Source of the DNA: Morganella morganii
Lineage (GTDB): Bacteria > Pseudomonadota > Gammaproteobacteria > Enterobacterales > Enterobacteriaceae
NCBI RefSeq assembly: GCF_019402645.1
Contig: NZ_VKKS01000002.1
Location: 179,848 to 243,847 of the forward strand
Length of the DNA stretch: 64,000 nt
Direction of reading: 5' to 3'
Below are positions 25,275-35,207 of this stretch, piece by piece (the stretch's first letter is position 1; every line of letters begins with the position of its first letter). Below the pieces are notes generated by a model. It was not told the DNA's origin. It saw nothing but the letters and a program-made list of their open reading frames with translations, and ran no database searches. Position numbers and translations under genes: made by a program.

Positions 25275-28200
25275 TATGCTTTCTCCTGCCCGCTCAGGGT
25301 CTGTTGATAACCATCCTGCTCACCGTCGAGCCAGTCCACATTTTTCATCTTGCGGACCACCACAAATTCGTCGCGGTTGGAGCCGACAGTGCCGTAATAG
25401 TTAAAGCTGTATGCCAGGTGGCTGTAACCGCCGATCATATGGGTCGGTTTCGGGCAGACACGGGTGACGGAGTTATGAATACCGCCGCGCATACCGGTCA
25501 CTTCCGAGCCCGGCAGGTTAATCTGACGCTCCTGGGCGTGATACATAAAGATCATACCGTCAGGGATACGCTGGCTGACAATTGCACGGGCGGTCAGCGC
25601 GCCGTTGCTGTTGAAGGCTTCGATCCAGTCGTTATCCTCAATCCCCAGCGAGCGGGCATCTTCCTCGCTCAGCCACACCACAGGACCACCACGGCCGAGG
25701 GTCAGCATCAGCTGGTTGTCACTGTACGTGGAGTGAATACCCCATTTCTGGTGCGGGGTCAGGAAGTTCAGCGCTTTTTCCGGATGACCGTTTGGTTTTG
25801 CCCCCAGCAGCGGTTGTGCCGCGCGGGTATCCACCGGCGGACGATACACCACCAGGGCCTCACCGAATGCACGCATCCATTCATGATCCTGATACAACTG
25901 CTGACGGCCGCTCAGGGTACGCCACGGGATCATCTCGTGAACGTTGGTGTAACCTGCGTTATAAGAGACATGCTCATCTTCCAGGCCGGACCAGGTCGGG
26001 CTGGAGATAATTTTGCGCGGCTGCGCCACGATGTCGCGGAAGCGGATTTTTTCATCTTCTTTATGGATGGCGAGATGAGTATGGTCGCGGCCGGTCACTT
26101 TACCGAGCGCATCCCAGGCTTTCACCGCCACATGGCCGTTAGTTTCCGGCGCCAGTGAGAGCACAACTTCCGCCGCATCAATGGCGGTTTCAATTGCCGG
26201 ACGACCTTCCGCCACGCCCTCAGTGCGGGTGCGGTTGAGTTTTTTCAGGAAATCGACTTCTTCCTGTGTATTCCAGCTGATGCCTTTCCCGCCGTTGCCG
26301 AGTTTATCCATCAGCGGCCCCAGTGAGGTAAAGCGGGCATAGGTATTCGGATAATCACGCTCCACCACCATCAGGTGCGGTGCGGTTTTTCCCGGAATGA
26401 GGTCACATTCACCTTTTTTCCAGTCCTTCACATCAAACGGCTGTGCGATTTCGGCAGCGGAGTCATGCTGGATTGGCAGCGTGACAATATCCGTCTCTTT
26501 ACCCAGGTGGCCCGGGCAGAGTCCGGAGAAGGATTTGGCGATCCCTTTGTAGATCTCCCAGTCTGTTTTGGATTCCCATGCCGGATCGACAGCAGCGGTC
26601 AGCGGATGAATGAACGGGTGCATATCCGAGGTATTCATATCATCTTTTTCATACCAGGTGGCGGTCGGCAGCACGATATCGGAGAACAGACAGGTGCTGG
26701 ACATACGGAAATCGAGTGTTACCACCAGATCCACTTTACCTTCCGGGGCATTATCCACCCACTCTGCTTCTTCCGGTTTCACACTGCCCTGTTCGCCGAG
26801 ATCTTTACCCAGCAGTCCGTTTTCGGTGCCGAGCAGATATTTCAGCAGATACTCATGACCTTTACCGGCGGAACCGAGCAGGTTGGAGCGCCAGATAAAC
26901 AGGTTACGCGGGAAGTTCTGCGGATTATCCGGCTGTTCCGCTGCAAAGCGGATAGCGCCGCTCTTCAGTGCCTCAGCGGTGTAGGACTGCGGATCCTGAC
27001 CGGCTTCTTTTGCTCGTGCCGCGATACTCAGCGGGTTCACGTTCAGCTGCGGCGCGGACGGAAGCCAGCCCATGCGCTCGGCACGGATGTTGAAGTCCAG
27101 CAGACTGCCGCTGAAGCGGGATTTGTCCGCCAGCGGGGAGAGAAGTTCCTGTGGCTGAACAGTTTCATAACGCCACTGGCTGGAGTGGTTATAGAAGAAA
27201 GAGGTGCTGTTCATATGGCGCGGCGGGCGAGACCAGTCCAGTCCGAACGCCAGCGGTAACCATCCGGTCTGCGGACGCAGTTTTTCCTGGCCGACATAGT
27301 GTGACCAGCCGCCGCCGCTCTGGCCGACACAGCCGCAGAACACCAGCATATTGATGATGCCGCGGTAGGTCATATCCATGTGATACCAGTGGTTGATACC
27401 GGCACCGACAATCACCATCGACCGGCCGTGGGTTTTTTCGGCGTTATCGGCGAATTCACGGGCAATGCGGGAGATATGATGCTGACTGACGCCGGTCACT
27501 TTCTCTGCCCAGGCCGGGGTATAGGCTTTGATTTCGCTGTAATCCGCCGCACAGTTCACATCATTCAGACCGCGATCGATACCGTAGTTGGCGAGAGTTA
27601 AATCGAAGACACTCGCTACGCGGACGTCACTGCCGTCTGCCAGACGCACGACTTTCACCGGCAGTTTGTGCATCAGCACTTCATCCAGTGCCACACCTTC
27701 AAAGAACTCATTTTCAATGCCGCCGAAATACGGGAAAGCGACATCAGCAACTTCATCGTGCTTATCCAGCAGGCTCAGCTGCATGGTGATCTCATCACCA
27801 CTCTTGCTGTCACGCGGTTCCAGGTTCCATTTGCGGGATTTATCCCAGCGGAACCCGATAGAGCCCTGCGGTGCCACCAGTTGCTGACTGTTTTCATCAA
27901 TGGCGATAGTTTTCCACTCAGCATTTTCTTTCCCGCCGGGTGAATCCATCAGATCAGATGCCCGCAGCATACGGCCCGGCACATAGCCGCCTTCCGTACG
28001 AGGGTCCAGCATCACCAGCATCGGCATATCACTGTATGTGCGGATATAATTGGTGAAGTATTCCGCCTGACGCTTCATATGGAACTCATTGAGGATCACA
28101 TGACCCATTGCCAGTGCAACGGCACTGTCTGTTCCCTGTTTCGGGTTCAGCCACTGGTCGCACAGTTTGGCGATTTCAGCATAATCCGGGGTGATCGCGA

Positions 28201-29035
28201 CTGTCTTGGTCCCTTTATAGCGGACTTCAGTGAAGAAATGCGCATCCGGGGTACGGGTCTGCGGGACGTTGGAACCCCAGGCTATCAGATAAGAAGAGTT
28301 ATACCAGTCTGCGGATTCCGGCACGTCAGTCTGCTCACCCCAGGTTTGCGGGGAAGCCGGCGGCAGGTCGCAGTACCAGTCATAGAAACTCAGGCAGGCA
28401 CCGCCGATCAGGGATAAATAACGGGCACCGGAGGCATAGGAAACCATCGACATCGCCGGGATCGGCGAGAAGCCGATAATACGGTCAGGGCCGAATTGTT
28501 TGGCAGTCACAATATTGGCTGCGGCAATCATTTCATTGACTTCCTGCCAGTCAGAGCGGACAAACCCGCCGCGGCCGCGTGCCTGTTTGTAGCTTTTGGC
28601 TTTTGCCTCATCATTAATAATGGAAGCCCATGCATCCACCGGATCCGCGTGCTGTGCTTTTGCTTCACGCCACAGTTTGATCAGGCGTTTGCGCACCATC
28701 GGATACTTCACGCGGTTTGCACTGTAAAGATACCAGGAATAGCTGGCACCGCGCGGACAGCCGCGCGGCTCATGATCAGGCAGATCAGGACGGGTACGCG
28801 GGTAGTCTGTCTGCTGCGTTTCCCAGGTCACCAGCCCGTTTTTCACGTAGATTTTCCAGCTGCATGAGCCGGTACAGTTCACGCCGTGGGTGGACCGGAC
28901 AACTTTGTCATGCTGCCAGCGGCTGCGGTAACCATCTTCCCAGTCGCGGTTGACGTTCAGCTCTTGTCCGTGGTTGCCGGAGAAGGTTTCCCCGCGCTGT
29001 TTAAAATAACGGAATCTGTCTAAAAACTTGCTCAT
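25274..29035 (-). CDS. narG: respiratory nitrate reductase A, alpha subunit (Mo-bisMGD)
   Basis: 1253 aa from the ATG at 29033-29035, which follows GGGGGATTACCGA; E. coli NarG has 1247. The N-terminus is the NarJ-binding segment and lacks a Tat signal for export. H50, C54 and C58 of HGVNCTGSC ligate the FS0 [4Fe-4S] cluster. The YCDLPPASP segment contains the Asp that ligates molybdenum. It reduces nitrate to nitrite at the cytoplasmic side. The start lies 62 bases after narK, so narK and narG are probably cotranscribed. Confidence 0.97.
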   Translation of the reverse strand: MSKFLDRFRYFKQRGETFSGNHGQELNVNRDWEDGYRSRWQHDKVVRSTHGVNCTGSCSWKIYVKNGLVTWETQQTDYPRTRPDLPDHEPRGCPRGASYSWYLYSANRVKYPMVRKRLIKLWREAKAQHADPVDAWASIINDEAKAKSYKQARGRGGFVRSDWQEVNEMIAAANIVTAKQFGPDRIIGFSPIPAMSMVSYASGARYLSLIGGACLSFYDWYCDLPPASPQTWGEQTDVPESADWYNSSYLIAWGSNVPQTRTPDAHFFTEVRYKGTKTVAITPDYAEIAKLCDQWLNPKQGTDSAVALAMGHVILNEFHMKRQAEYFTNYIRTYSDMPMLVMLDPRTEGGYVPGRMLRASDLMDSPGGKENAEWKTIAIDENSQQLVAPQGSIGFRWDKSRKWNLEPRDSKSGDEITMQLSLLDKHDEVADVAFPYFGGIENEFFEGVALDEVLMHKLPVKVVRLADGSDVRVASVFDLTLANYGIDRGLNDVNCAADYSEIKAYTPAWAEKVTGVSQHHISRIAREFADNAEKTHGRSMVIVGAGINHWYHMDMTYRGIINMLVFCGCVGQSGGGWSHYVGQEKLRPQTGWLPLAFGLDWSRPPRHMNSTSFFYNHSSQWRYETVQPQELLSPLADKSRFSGSLLDFNIRAERMGWLPSAPQLNVNPLSIAARAKEAGQDPQSYTAEALKSGAIRFAAEQPDNPQNFPRNLFIWRSNLLGSAGKGHEYLLKYLLGTENGLLGKDLGEQGSVKPEEAEWVDNAPEGKVDLVVTLDFRMSSTCLFSDIVLPTATWYEKDDMNTSDMHPFIHPLTAAVDPAWESKTDWEIYKGIAKSFSGLCPGHLGKETDIVTLPIQHDSAAEIAQPFDVKDWKKGECDLIPGKTAPHLMVVERDYPNTYARFTSLGPLMDKLGNGGKGISWNTQEEVDFLKKLNRTRTEGVAEGRPAIETAIDAAEVVLSLAPETNGHVAVKAWDALGKVTGRDHTHLAIHKEDEKIRFRDIVAQPRKIISSPTWSGLEDEHVSYNAGYTNVHEMIPWRTLSGRQQLYQDHEWMRAFGEALVVYRPPVDTRAAQPLLGAKPNGHPEKALNFLTPHQKWGIHSTYSDNQLMLTLGRGGPVVWLSEEDARSLGIEDNDWIEAFNSNGALTARAIVSQRIPDGMIFMYHAQERQINLPGSEVTGMRGGIHNSVTRVCPKPTHMIGGYSHLAYSFNYYGTVGSNRDEFVVVRKMKNVDWLDGEQDGYQQTLSGQEKA

Positions 29036-29096
29036 TCGGTAATCCCCCGATAAGCGCCGGGCGCTCACATTGCTCTGATTATCAGAATTGAATTAA

Positions 29097-30479
29097 TTAT
29101 TTTTTACGGCCGTATACCAGCCATGTGGTCAGAATGCAGACCACATAAAAGACAACGAACACTTTCATTGCACCGGCAGGCGAGCCGGTCAGTGTCAGTG
29201 AAATACCAAAGGCATTCGGGATAAAGAACCCGCCGATAGCGCCGATGGCAGAGATAAAACCGAGTGCGGCAGCACTTTCGGTGATAGCTTCATGTTGTGC
29301 TTCTTTTTCAGTTCCGCCCTGAGCCAGTACACGCTCAGTGGTGATTTTGCGGAACACCACCGCAATCATCTGGAACGTCGAACCGCTGCCGAGACCGGCA
29401 GTGAAAAACAGCACCATAAAGACGCCGAAGAACGCGGCAAATGAACCGGTATCATTTTTGCCCGGCAGTGTGAAGAACAGCAGGAATGCAAATACCGCCA
29501 TGACCACAAAGTTAATGAAGGTCACGCGGATACCGCCGAATTTATCGGAGAGGAAGCCGCCCAGCGGGCGCGCCAGTGCACCCAGCAACGGGCCGAAGAA
29601 GGCGAATTTCAGGATAACGATATCCGGGAACTGGGTTTTGGACAGCATGGCAAATCCGGCCGAAAACCCGATAAATGAGCCGAAAGTGGAGAGATACAGG
29701 AAGCTCAGGATCCACAGATGTTTGCGTTTCAGAACCGGTAACTGCTCTTTTAAAGAAGCTTTGTTGGCAGAAAGATCATTCATCCCCAGCCATGCTGCGG
29801 CGGTAAACAGCAGCAGGAACGGTACCCAGATCCACGCGGCATTCTGTAACCACAGCTCAGAGCCGTCCGGCTGGGTGACACCGGTGCCGCCCATAAAGCT
29901 GAACACACCGAATGTCACAATAAACGGTGCGACCAACTGCATCACACTTACGCCGAGGTTACCCAGACCGCCGTTGATGCCGAGTGCGCCGCCCTGTCTG
30001 GCTTTCGGGAAGAAGAAACTGATGTTACCCATACTGGAGGCAAAGTTCGCTCCTGCAAAGCCGCACAGCAGGGCGATAATCACAAACACTGCATACGGCG
30101 TTGACGGATTCTGTACCGCAAACCCGAGCCACACACACGGCACGATCAGGATCAGTGTACTGAACGCGGTCCAGCGGCGGCCACCGAAAATCGGAATTAC
30201 AAAGGAGTAAGGAACACGCAGAAGTGCCCCGGAAACGGAAGGCAGGGCCGTCAGCATAAACAGCTGATCGGTGGTAAAGTTAAAGCCGACTTTCGGGAGA
30301 TTGACGGCAACGGCGCTGAACAGCATCCACACACAGAATGCCAGTAACAGACAGGGAACAGAGATCCACAGGTTACGTGATGCAACCCGGTGGCCGCCCT
30401 CTGCCCAGAATTTTTCCTCTTCCGGACGCCAGTCGGTAATGACGCCTGCGGCGGCCTTGCCTTTGGATATCTGAGCCAT
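29097..30479 (-). CDS. narK: nitrate/nitrite antiporter
   Basis: 460 aa from the ATG at 30477-30479 (GAGGTGTATT before it); E. coli NarK has 463. Twelve membrane segments of the MFS nitrate/nitrite porter family, with glycine-rich signatures such as GLGNLGVS and the FAGANFASSMGNISFFFP segment. It brings nitrate in and sends nitrite out. It is the first gene of the nar operon and divergent from narX, with the FNR-like and NarL-like elements between them. E. coli has a longer narK-narG gap with a separate promoter; here only 62 bases. Confidence 0.95.
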   Translation of the reverse strand: MAQISKGKAAAGVITDWRPEEEKFWAEGGHRVASRNLWISVPCLLLAFCVWMLFSAVAVNLPKVGFNFTTDQLFMLTALPSVSGALLRVPYSFVIPIFGGRRWTAFSTLILIVPCVWLGFAVQNPSTPYAVFVIIALLCGFAGANFASSMGNISFFFPKARQGGALGINGGLGNLGVSVMQLVAPFIVTFGVFSFMGGTGVTQPDGSELWLQNAAWIWVPFLLLFTAAAWLGMNDLSANKASLKEQLPVLKRKHLWILSFLYLSTFGSFIGFSAGFAMLSKTQFPDIVILKFAFFGPLLGALARPLGGFLSDKFGGIRVTFINFVVMAVFAFLLFFTLPGKNDTGSFAAFFGVFMVLFFTAGLGSGSTFQMIAVVFRKITTERVLAQGGTEKEAQHEAITESAAALGFISAIGAIGGFFIPNAFGISLTLTGSPAGAMKVFVVFYVVCILTTWLVYGRKK

Positions 30480-30777
30480 AATACACCTCAAAATTATGCT
30501 GAAATTAAAGGCGTTTTACGTGGGTTATAAGGTGTTGATACTGATCTTAATCAAAGGGTGAACCGATTGATTTTTAAGCGCAAAGCCGTCATTCTACTTT
30601 AGGGGTACGATTATTAACCCGGTGAAACTACATAAAATCAAAAGGTTATTATCAGTACGATTAGTGTGGTTTATCGCGGTTAATCCCTCGTGGTTTTAAG
30701 GGGTACTACTTTGGTGGTAAGTGTTTTCTCAGGGAAATCGGAGAGAATAACCGGTCAGTTCAGAGGAGCATCAGTGA
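30480..30777. promoter_or_regulatory. narK / narX divergent regulatory region
   Basis: 298 bases without a gene. It contains an FNR-like box CTGAT-CTTA-ATCAA at 30541-30554 (one mismatch to TTGAT-N4-ATCAA). It also has two NarL heptamers in the AGGGGTA orientation, at 30601-30607 and 30700-30706. This fits anaerobic FNR activation plus nitrate-dependent NarL control, as known for E. coli narK and narG. Confidence 0.75.
30541..30554. promoter_or_regulatory. FNR-like binding site
   Basis: CTGATCTTAATCAA differs from the consensus palindrome at one base and lies about 62 bases before the narK start codon, on the narK side of the divergent region. Confidence 0.65.
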
Positions 30778-32520
30778 ATGCTGAAACACACATCCATTCT
30801 CACTCAAATCATCGGTTTTATGGTGCTGCTTACCGTTTTTGCGGTGATCGGCATGGGGCTGACCAATCAGATCACGGAAAGTGTGCAGGGCAATGCACAC
30901 GCCATTAATAAGTCCGGTACATTGCGGATGCAGAGTTACCGTTTCTTATCTGAAATCCCGCTGACCGCGCATTCTCAGCAGTATCTTGATGATTTTGAAT
31001 CAGATTTAATTCTGCTTTCCGGTATGAAAGCGGTGAGCCCGGCAAAAATACAGCAGCAGTTTCTGTTTATTGAACAGACCTGGCGGCAAAAGCTGCGTCC
31101 GGCACTGAAAGCGGCAAAACAACCGGAAGAGGCTCGTGCGCTGGTGGCTGCGTTTGTCGGTCAGATTGACAGCCTGGTGTCTGCCATTGACCACCAGACC
31201 GAGTCCACTATCCGGCTGGTGGCGGCCATTCAGCTGGTCTTTATCGCACTGATGATTTTGCTGCTGCTGTTGTCAGCGCGCCATTTCCGCCGCCGGATCC
31301 TCCATCCGTGGCAGCGGCTGCTGGCGCAGGCTGATGCAATGGGACAGGGAAACTTTCAGCCGCGCTTTGCGGATTATGATCACCGCGATGAAATCACCAT
31401 GATCGGTAACACCCTCAACCACACAGCAGAAGAACTGTCTGCACTCTACGGGGAGCTGGAAGCGCGGGTGGCAGTCAAAACACAGGATTTGCAGGAAAAA
31501 AATCAGATGCTGGCCTTCTTATATAAAAGCGGACAGCGGCTGAATAACACCAGCGACCTGACCACACAACTGACCGATATTCTGCGGGATCTGCATCAGA
31601 TTGTACCGGAAGGCGCACTGTGCCTGCGGATTTTTGAGGATAATAACGCCTCCCGTTTTACCGAAATCGGGGATTGCGGCTGTGTACTGTCACAGGCACA
31701 GGAACAGCTGACCTGGAATCTGAGCGGACCGATTAACCGTTACGGAATATTAATGCTCCTGTTACCGGCCGGGCAGCAGCTGAACAGTGAACAGCAGAAT
31801 ATGATGCAGATGCTGAGTAAACAAATCATCTCGGCCTTTGCGCTGGCTTATCAGCATGAACAACAGCAACAGCTGATTCTGATGGATGAGCGCTCAGTGA
31901 TTGCCCGCGAACTTCACGATTCTATCGCACAGTCATTATCCTGCCTGAAAATTCAGATAAGCTATTTACAGATGCATTCCGCGCAGATCCCGGAAAATTG
32001 TCAGACACTGCTGACCGAAATGCGCCAGGAAGTGAATGGTGCTTACCATCAGCTGCGTGAGCTGCTGACCACTTTCCGCCTGAAACTGACCGAGCCGGGA
32101 CTGCTTGCGGCGTTACAGAGCACGCTGGAGGAATTTGAGCTGCGGATGGGTTACCGTATCGGCTTTGATTTTCAGCTCTCCGGGCGGCAGGTCTCCGCAC
32201 ACCAGACTATTCATGTGGTGCAGATTGTCCGTGAGGCACTGAGTAATATCCTCCAGCATGCCAATGCATCGGAGGCGCGGGTGGTGTGCCGGCCAGAAGA
32301 TCAGATGATTTATATCAGTGTGGAAGATAACGGGGAAGGGATCCCGGAACATCCGGAAAAAAATAATCATTACGGGTTATCTATCATGCGGGAACGGGCA
32401 GCCACACTGCACGGAACCTGCCGGATAACCACGCGGGGGCAGGGCGGTACTCAGGTGCTGATAAGCTTTCCCGCTAATACAACTATAAGAATAAATGAAG
32501 ACGATTCAGGAGCAAGGTAA
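30778..32520 (+). CDS. narX: nitrate/nitrite sensor histidine kinase
   Basis: 580 aa (E. coli NarX 598). An N-terminal membrane segment is followed by a periplasmic region. Its P-box is visible as SGTLRMQSYRF (residues ~43-53), the nitrate-binding motif. A second membrane segment, HAMP, a Cys-containing central module and a HisKA_3 kinase follow. The phospho-acceptor is about H380 in ARELHDSIAQSL. AGAGGAG precedes the ATG. It phosphorylates NarL, encoded 3 bases after its stop codon. Confidence 0.95.
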   Translation: MLKHTSILTQIIGFMVLLTVFAVIGMGLTNQITESVQGNAHAINKSGTLRMQSYRFLSEIPLTAHSQQYLDDFESDLILLSGMKAVSPAKIQQQFLFIEQTWRQKLRPALKAAKQPEEARALVAAFVGQIDSLVSAIDHQTESTIRLVAAIQLVFIALMILLLLLSARHFRRRILHPWQRLLAQADAMGQGNFQPRFADYDHRDEITMIGNTLNHTAEELSALYGELEARVAVKTQDLQEKNQMLAFLYKSGQRLNNTSDLTTQLTDILRDLHQIVPEGALCLRIFEDNNASRFTEIGDCGCVLSQAQEQLTWNLSGPINRYGILMLLLPAGQQLNSEQQNMMQMLSKQIISAFALAYQHEQQQQLILMDERSVIARELHDSIAQSLSCLKIQISYLQMHSAQIPENCQTLLTEMRQEVNGAYHQLRELLTTFRLKLTEPGLLAALQSTLEEFELRMGYRIGFDFQLSGRQVSAHQTIHVVQIVREALSNILQHANASEARVVCRPEDQMIYISVEDNGEGIPEHPEKNNHYGLSIMRERAATLHGTCRITTRGQGGTQVLISFPANTTIRINEDDSGAR

Positions 32521-32523
32521 ACA

Positions 32524-33225
32524 ATGACGAACAGAATACTTTCTGCCGGAGAAATTATACTCAGTGACCCGGATGAAGCCGCTGATCCGGCCTCCCCCGC
32601 CACGATCCTGCTGATAGATGATCACCCGATGCTGCGTAACGGTGTCCGGCAGCTAATCAGCATGGAGCCGTCACTGACCGTGGCTGGTGAAGCCGGGAAC
32701 GGCCGCGATGGCATTGCCCTGGCGGAATCACTTGATCCGGATCTGATTCTGCTGGATCTGAATATGCCGGAAATGAATGGTTTTGAAACCCTGGATATTC
32801 TGCGCCGCAAACCACTTTCCGGCCGGGTGGTGGTGTTTAGTGTGTCCAACTACCGGGAAGACCTGATCACAGCACTGCGCCGGGGGGCGGACGGCTATCT
32901 GCTCAAAGATATGGAGCCGGAGGAACTACTGGTGGCACTGCGCCAGGCGGCTGCCGGTAAAATGGTGGTCTCCCCGGCCCTGACTGAAGTGCTGGCAGGT
33001 GCGCTGCGTGAGGTGCGCAGTGATGATGAGCCGGATATCAACAGCCTTACCCCGCGTGAGCGCGACATACTGAAGTTGATTGCTCAGGGGCAGCCGAATA
33101 AAATGATCGCCCGCAAACTGGATATCACCGAAAGTACGGTAAAAGTACATGTGAAAAACCTGATGAAAAAGATGAAGGTAAAATCGCGTGTGGAAGCGGC
33201 GGTATGGGTATTACAGAAAAAATAA
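32524..33225 (+). CDS. narL: nitrate/nitrite response regulator
   Basis: 233 aa. The receiver domain has the phospho-acceptor D78 in LILLDLNMP, and the LuxR-type HTH is at the C-terminus ([14 protein letters not shown]...). The similarity to E. coli NarL is very strong, but the phospho-Asp is 19 residues further in (D59 in E. coli). This is because of an extra acidic N-terminal tail; no alternative start codon exists that would remove it. It is cotranscribed with narX and recognises TACYYMT heptamers such as those before narK. Confidence 0.95.
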   Translation: MTNRILSAGEIILSDPDEAADPASPATILLIDDHPMLRNGVRQLISMEPSLTVAGEAGNGRDGIALAESLDPDLILLDLNMPEMNGFETLDILRRKPLSGRVVVFSVSNYREDLITALRRGADGYLLKDMEPEELLVALRQAAAGKMVVSPALTEVLAGALREVRSDDEPDINSLTPRERDILKLIAQGQPNKMIARKLDITESTVKVHVKNLMKKMKVKSRVEAAVWVLQKK

Positions 33226-33302
33226 TTTCCGCATCATCCGTTGTTCTGTGGCAGTGCCGGCGTCCTGCACTCACTCCGGCCTATATATAAAAGGAACAGA
33301 TT

Positions 33303-34040
33303 ATGATTATTGCTGCACACCGCGGTTTTTCCTCCCGCGCGCCGGAAAACACCATGACGGCATTCCGGCAGGCAGCGGAGTTCGGCTGTCTGTGGATTGA
33401 AACTGATGTTCAGCTCAGTGCCGATGGCGTGCCGGTGCTGATCCACGATGAAACCGTTAACCGCACCACCAACGGCAGCGGGAAAGTGACGTCACTGTCC
33501 TTACGCGAACTGCGGGCACTGGATGCCGGGTTATGGGCCGGGGAGATGTACCGGGGGGAGAAAATTCCGCTGCTGACGGATTTGCTGGCGCTGGCGGAAG
33601 AGTCAGGGCTGCATCTGAACCTGGAACTGAAAACAGAGCTGACAGACAGCGATCACGCAATTGCTCAGCTGTGTGAAGCCACAGCCGCGGTGCTTGAAAT
33701 GCAGAATTTTCCGGCTGATCGGATTCTGTTTTCCGGCTTTGACACGCGTACACTGCGCCATATGCACAAACGGATGCCACACATCCGGCGCGGACAGCTC
33801 TGGGAAAAAATCCCGCCGCAGCCTCTGACGCTGCTTCAGGAGATCGACGCATTCAGTGTGCACTGTGACTGGCTGTTTCTGCGGGAAGAAACAGCGAAAT
33901 CGCTGAGAAAATCCGGTTATCAGGTTTTTTGTTATACACCGAATTATCCGGAACTGGTCACGCATTTTGCGGACTGGGGGGTGGGTATGCTGATAACAGA
34001 TAACCCCGCAATATACAGGGAAGAAAATCGTTTTTCTTAA
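33303..34040 (+). CDS. ugpQ: cytosolic glycerophosphodiester phosphodiesterase
   Basis: 245 aa, a single GDPD domain (E. coli UgpQ 247 aa). HRGFSSRAPENT near residue 7, WIETDVQ (the metal-binding Glu and Asp) and LIHDE with the second His are the catalytic signatures. There is no signal peptide, so it acts in the cytoplasm, releasing glycerol-3-phosphate from imported glycerophosphodiesters. It follows narL by 77 bases and ends at a strong terminator. ugpBAEC is not in the window. Confidence 0.9.
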   Translation: MIIAAHRGFSSRAPENTMTAFRQAAEFGCLWIETDVQLSADGVPVLIHDETVNRTTNGSGKVTSLSLRELRALDAGLWAGEMYRGEKIPLLTDLLALAEESGLHLNLELKTELTDSDHAIAQLCEATAAVLEMQNFPADRILFSGFDTRTLRHMHKRMPHIRRGQLWEKIPPQPLTLLQEIDAFSVHCDWLFLREETAKSLRKSGYQVFCYTPNYPELVTHFADWGVGMLITDNPAIYREENRFS

Positions 34041-34061
34041 TGCTATATTGCGTCAGTATTA

Positions 34062-34097
34062 CACCGGCTTCTCATGACAAGCCGGTGTTTTTATTTT
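34062..34097 (+). terminator. rho-independent terminator of ugpQ
   Basis: ACACCGGCTT and AAGCCGGTGT, perfect 10-bp arms with an eight-base loop, then TTTTTATTTT. Confidence 0.85.
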
Positions 34098-34726
34098 ATC
34101 CGTCCGGAATACAAGTTATTGGAGTTATATTTAATAAATCATAATAAAATTCTTTTTATTATGCTCAGATGAATAAAAACAGGATAAAAACTGTAACAAA
34201 GTGATACGGGTTTAATCATGCAGGGAGTTATCTCAAATACCATTTTTTCCACGTCATCATTACTTATCCTGTTTGTTTTTATATAATAAACTGAAATTAC
34301 ATGGTTATTTCTCCCGTTATTACTATTTATGGTTACTCACAGATAGATTTTACCAATTGTTCTTAAGGTAACGAAAGAAGAATGATTATTTGCATGACGG
34401 CTCAGGATTCACTTATTCTTTACCCGATCTGATAGTGATGATTTATCGGTATTATTTTTTTGTCAGTAATTTTATTACTGCTGAATAACCGGGATTAAAC
34501 TCACTTAATTTGTATTTGGCTGAATAATATCAACTGAAAATAAAAAGCAGTGGCTGGCTTCTTTTCCGATAAAGGATGCAGTAATTAACAGGGAACGTTA
34601 CCTTTCCGGTCTGATTCTCCGGTGGATATAGTGCGTAATAACAGGATTTTTATGTTTATTACTGTCGTTAATTATTCCGGATAAACCTAAAAGGAGTTAA
34701 ATGTCCCGGGTAAATCAGGTTTTGCT
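34098..34726. other. AT-rich region upstream of the first MrpJ-like regulator
   Basis: About 630 bases with no supported gene until 34701. There, AAGGAG (34690-34695) introduces a 17-codon ORF (34701-34754, 17 residues beginning MSRVNQ) that overlaps the regulator start at 34727 in another frame. The rest is presumed to be promoter and untranslated leader. Confidence 0.5.
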
Positions 34727-35020
34727 ATGTGTGATAATAATATATCTCTATTGAAAGAAGTTGGTTTTTTTTTAAAAAGAAGGCGAAAAAGTCAGGGATT
34801 AACAGGTTCGGAAGTGGCTGAAAAACTGAATATCAGTCAGCAGCAGATATCCCGCTATGAACGCGGGTTATCGGTACTCAGTCCGGATGTCATGCTCAGA
34901 TACTGTGCGGCGCTGGGAATGACGGAGCGCGAGATCAGCGAACTTTTTTCCATTATCAGCACCCACTATCAATCTGTTATTTCCGGACAGGAAAATACAG
35001 ATGACACTGATAATCCGTAA
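34727..35020 (+). CDS. XRE/MrpJ-like HTH regulator (first of three)
   Basis: 97 aa. A single XRE HTH covers residues ~10-66, with recognition helix ISQQQISRYERG at 36-47. The SQQQxSRYERG motif is the hallmark of Proteus MrpJ and its paralogues, which link fimbrial expression to motility. Here no fimbrial operon is next to it; a lipoprotein and an invasin-type adhesin follow on the same strand. Its own start has only a weak CAGG site and sits inside a leader ORF with a strong site, which suggests translational coupling. A role as regulator of the adhesin cluster is inferred from position. Confidence 0.85.
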   Translation: MCDNNISLLKEVGFFLKRRRKSQGLTGSEVAEKLNISQQQISRYERGLSVLSPDVMLRYCAALGMTEREISELFSIISTHYQSVISGQENTDDTDNP

Positions 35021-35207
35021 TGCTGACTATCCAACTGTTATGACTCTCCCTTTACTCGTGTATTTAACATCACCAACCTTTTTTTGTCTGATGACATCTG
35101 AATGCTGTTAATAATATGTTGCATTAACTTCATATCATCAGCAGTCAGGTGTTTTTATTAAACCTGTAATTTCTCTCTGTAAGAGTTAATTTTATAAATA
35201 GGAATAA

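Noticed and set aside
24249..28867. Many long plus-strand frames opposite narG and narH
   Set aside because: They are antisense shadows of strongly coding GC-rich genes, with no binding sites or family features.
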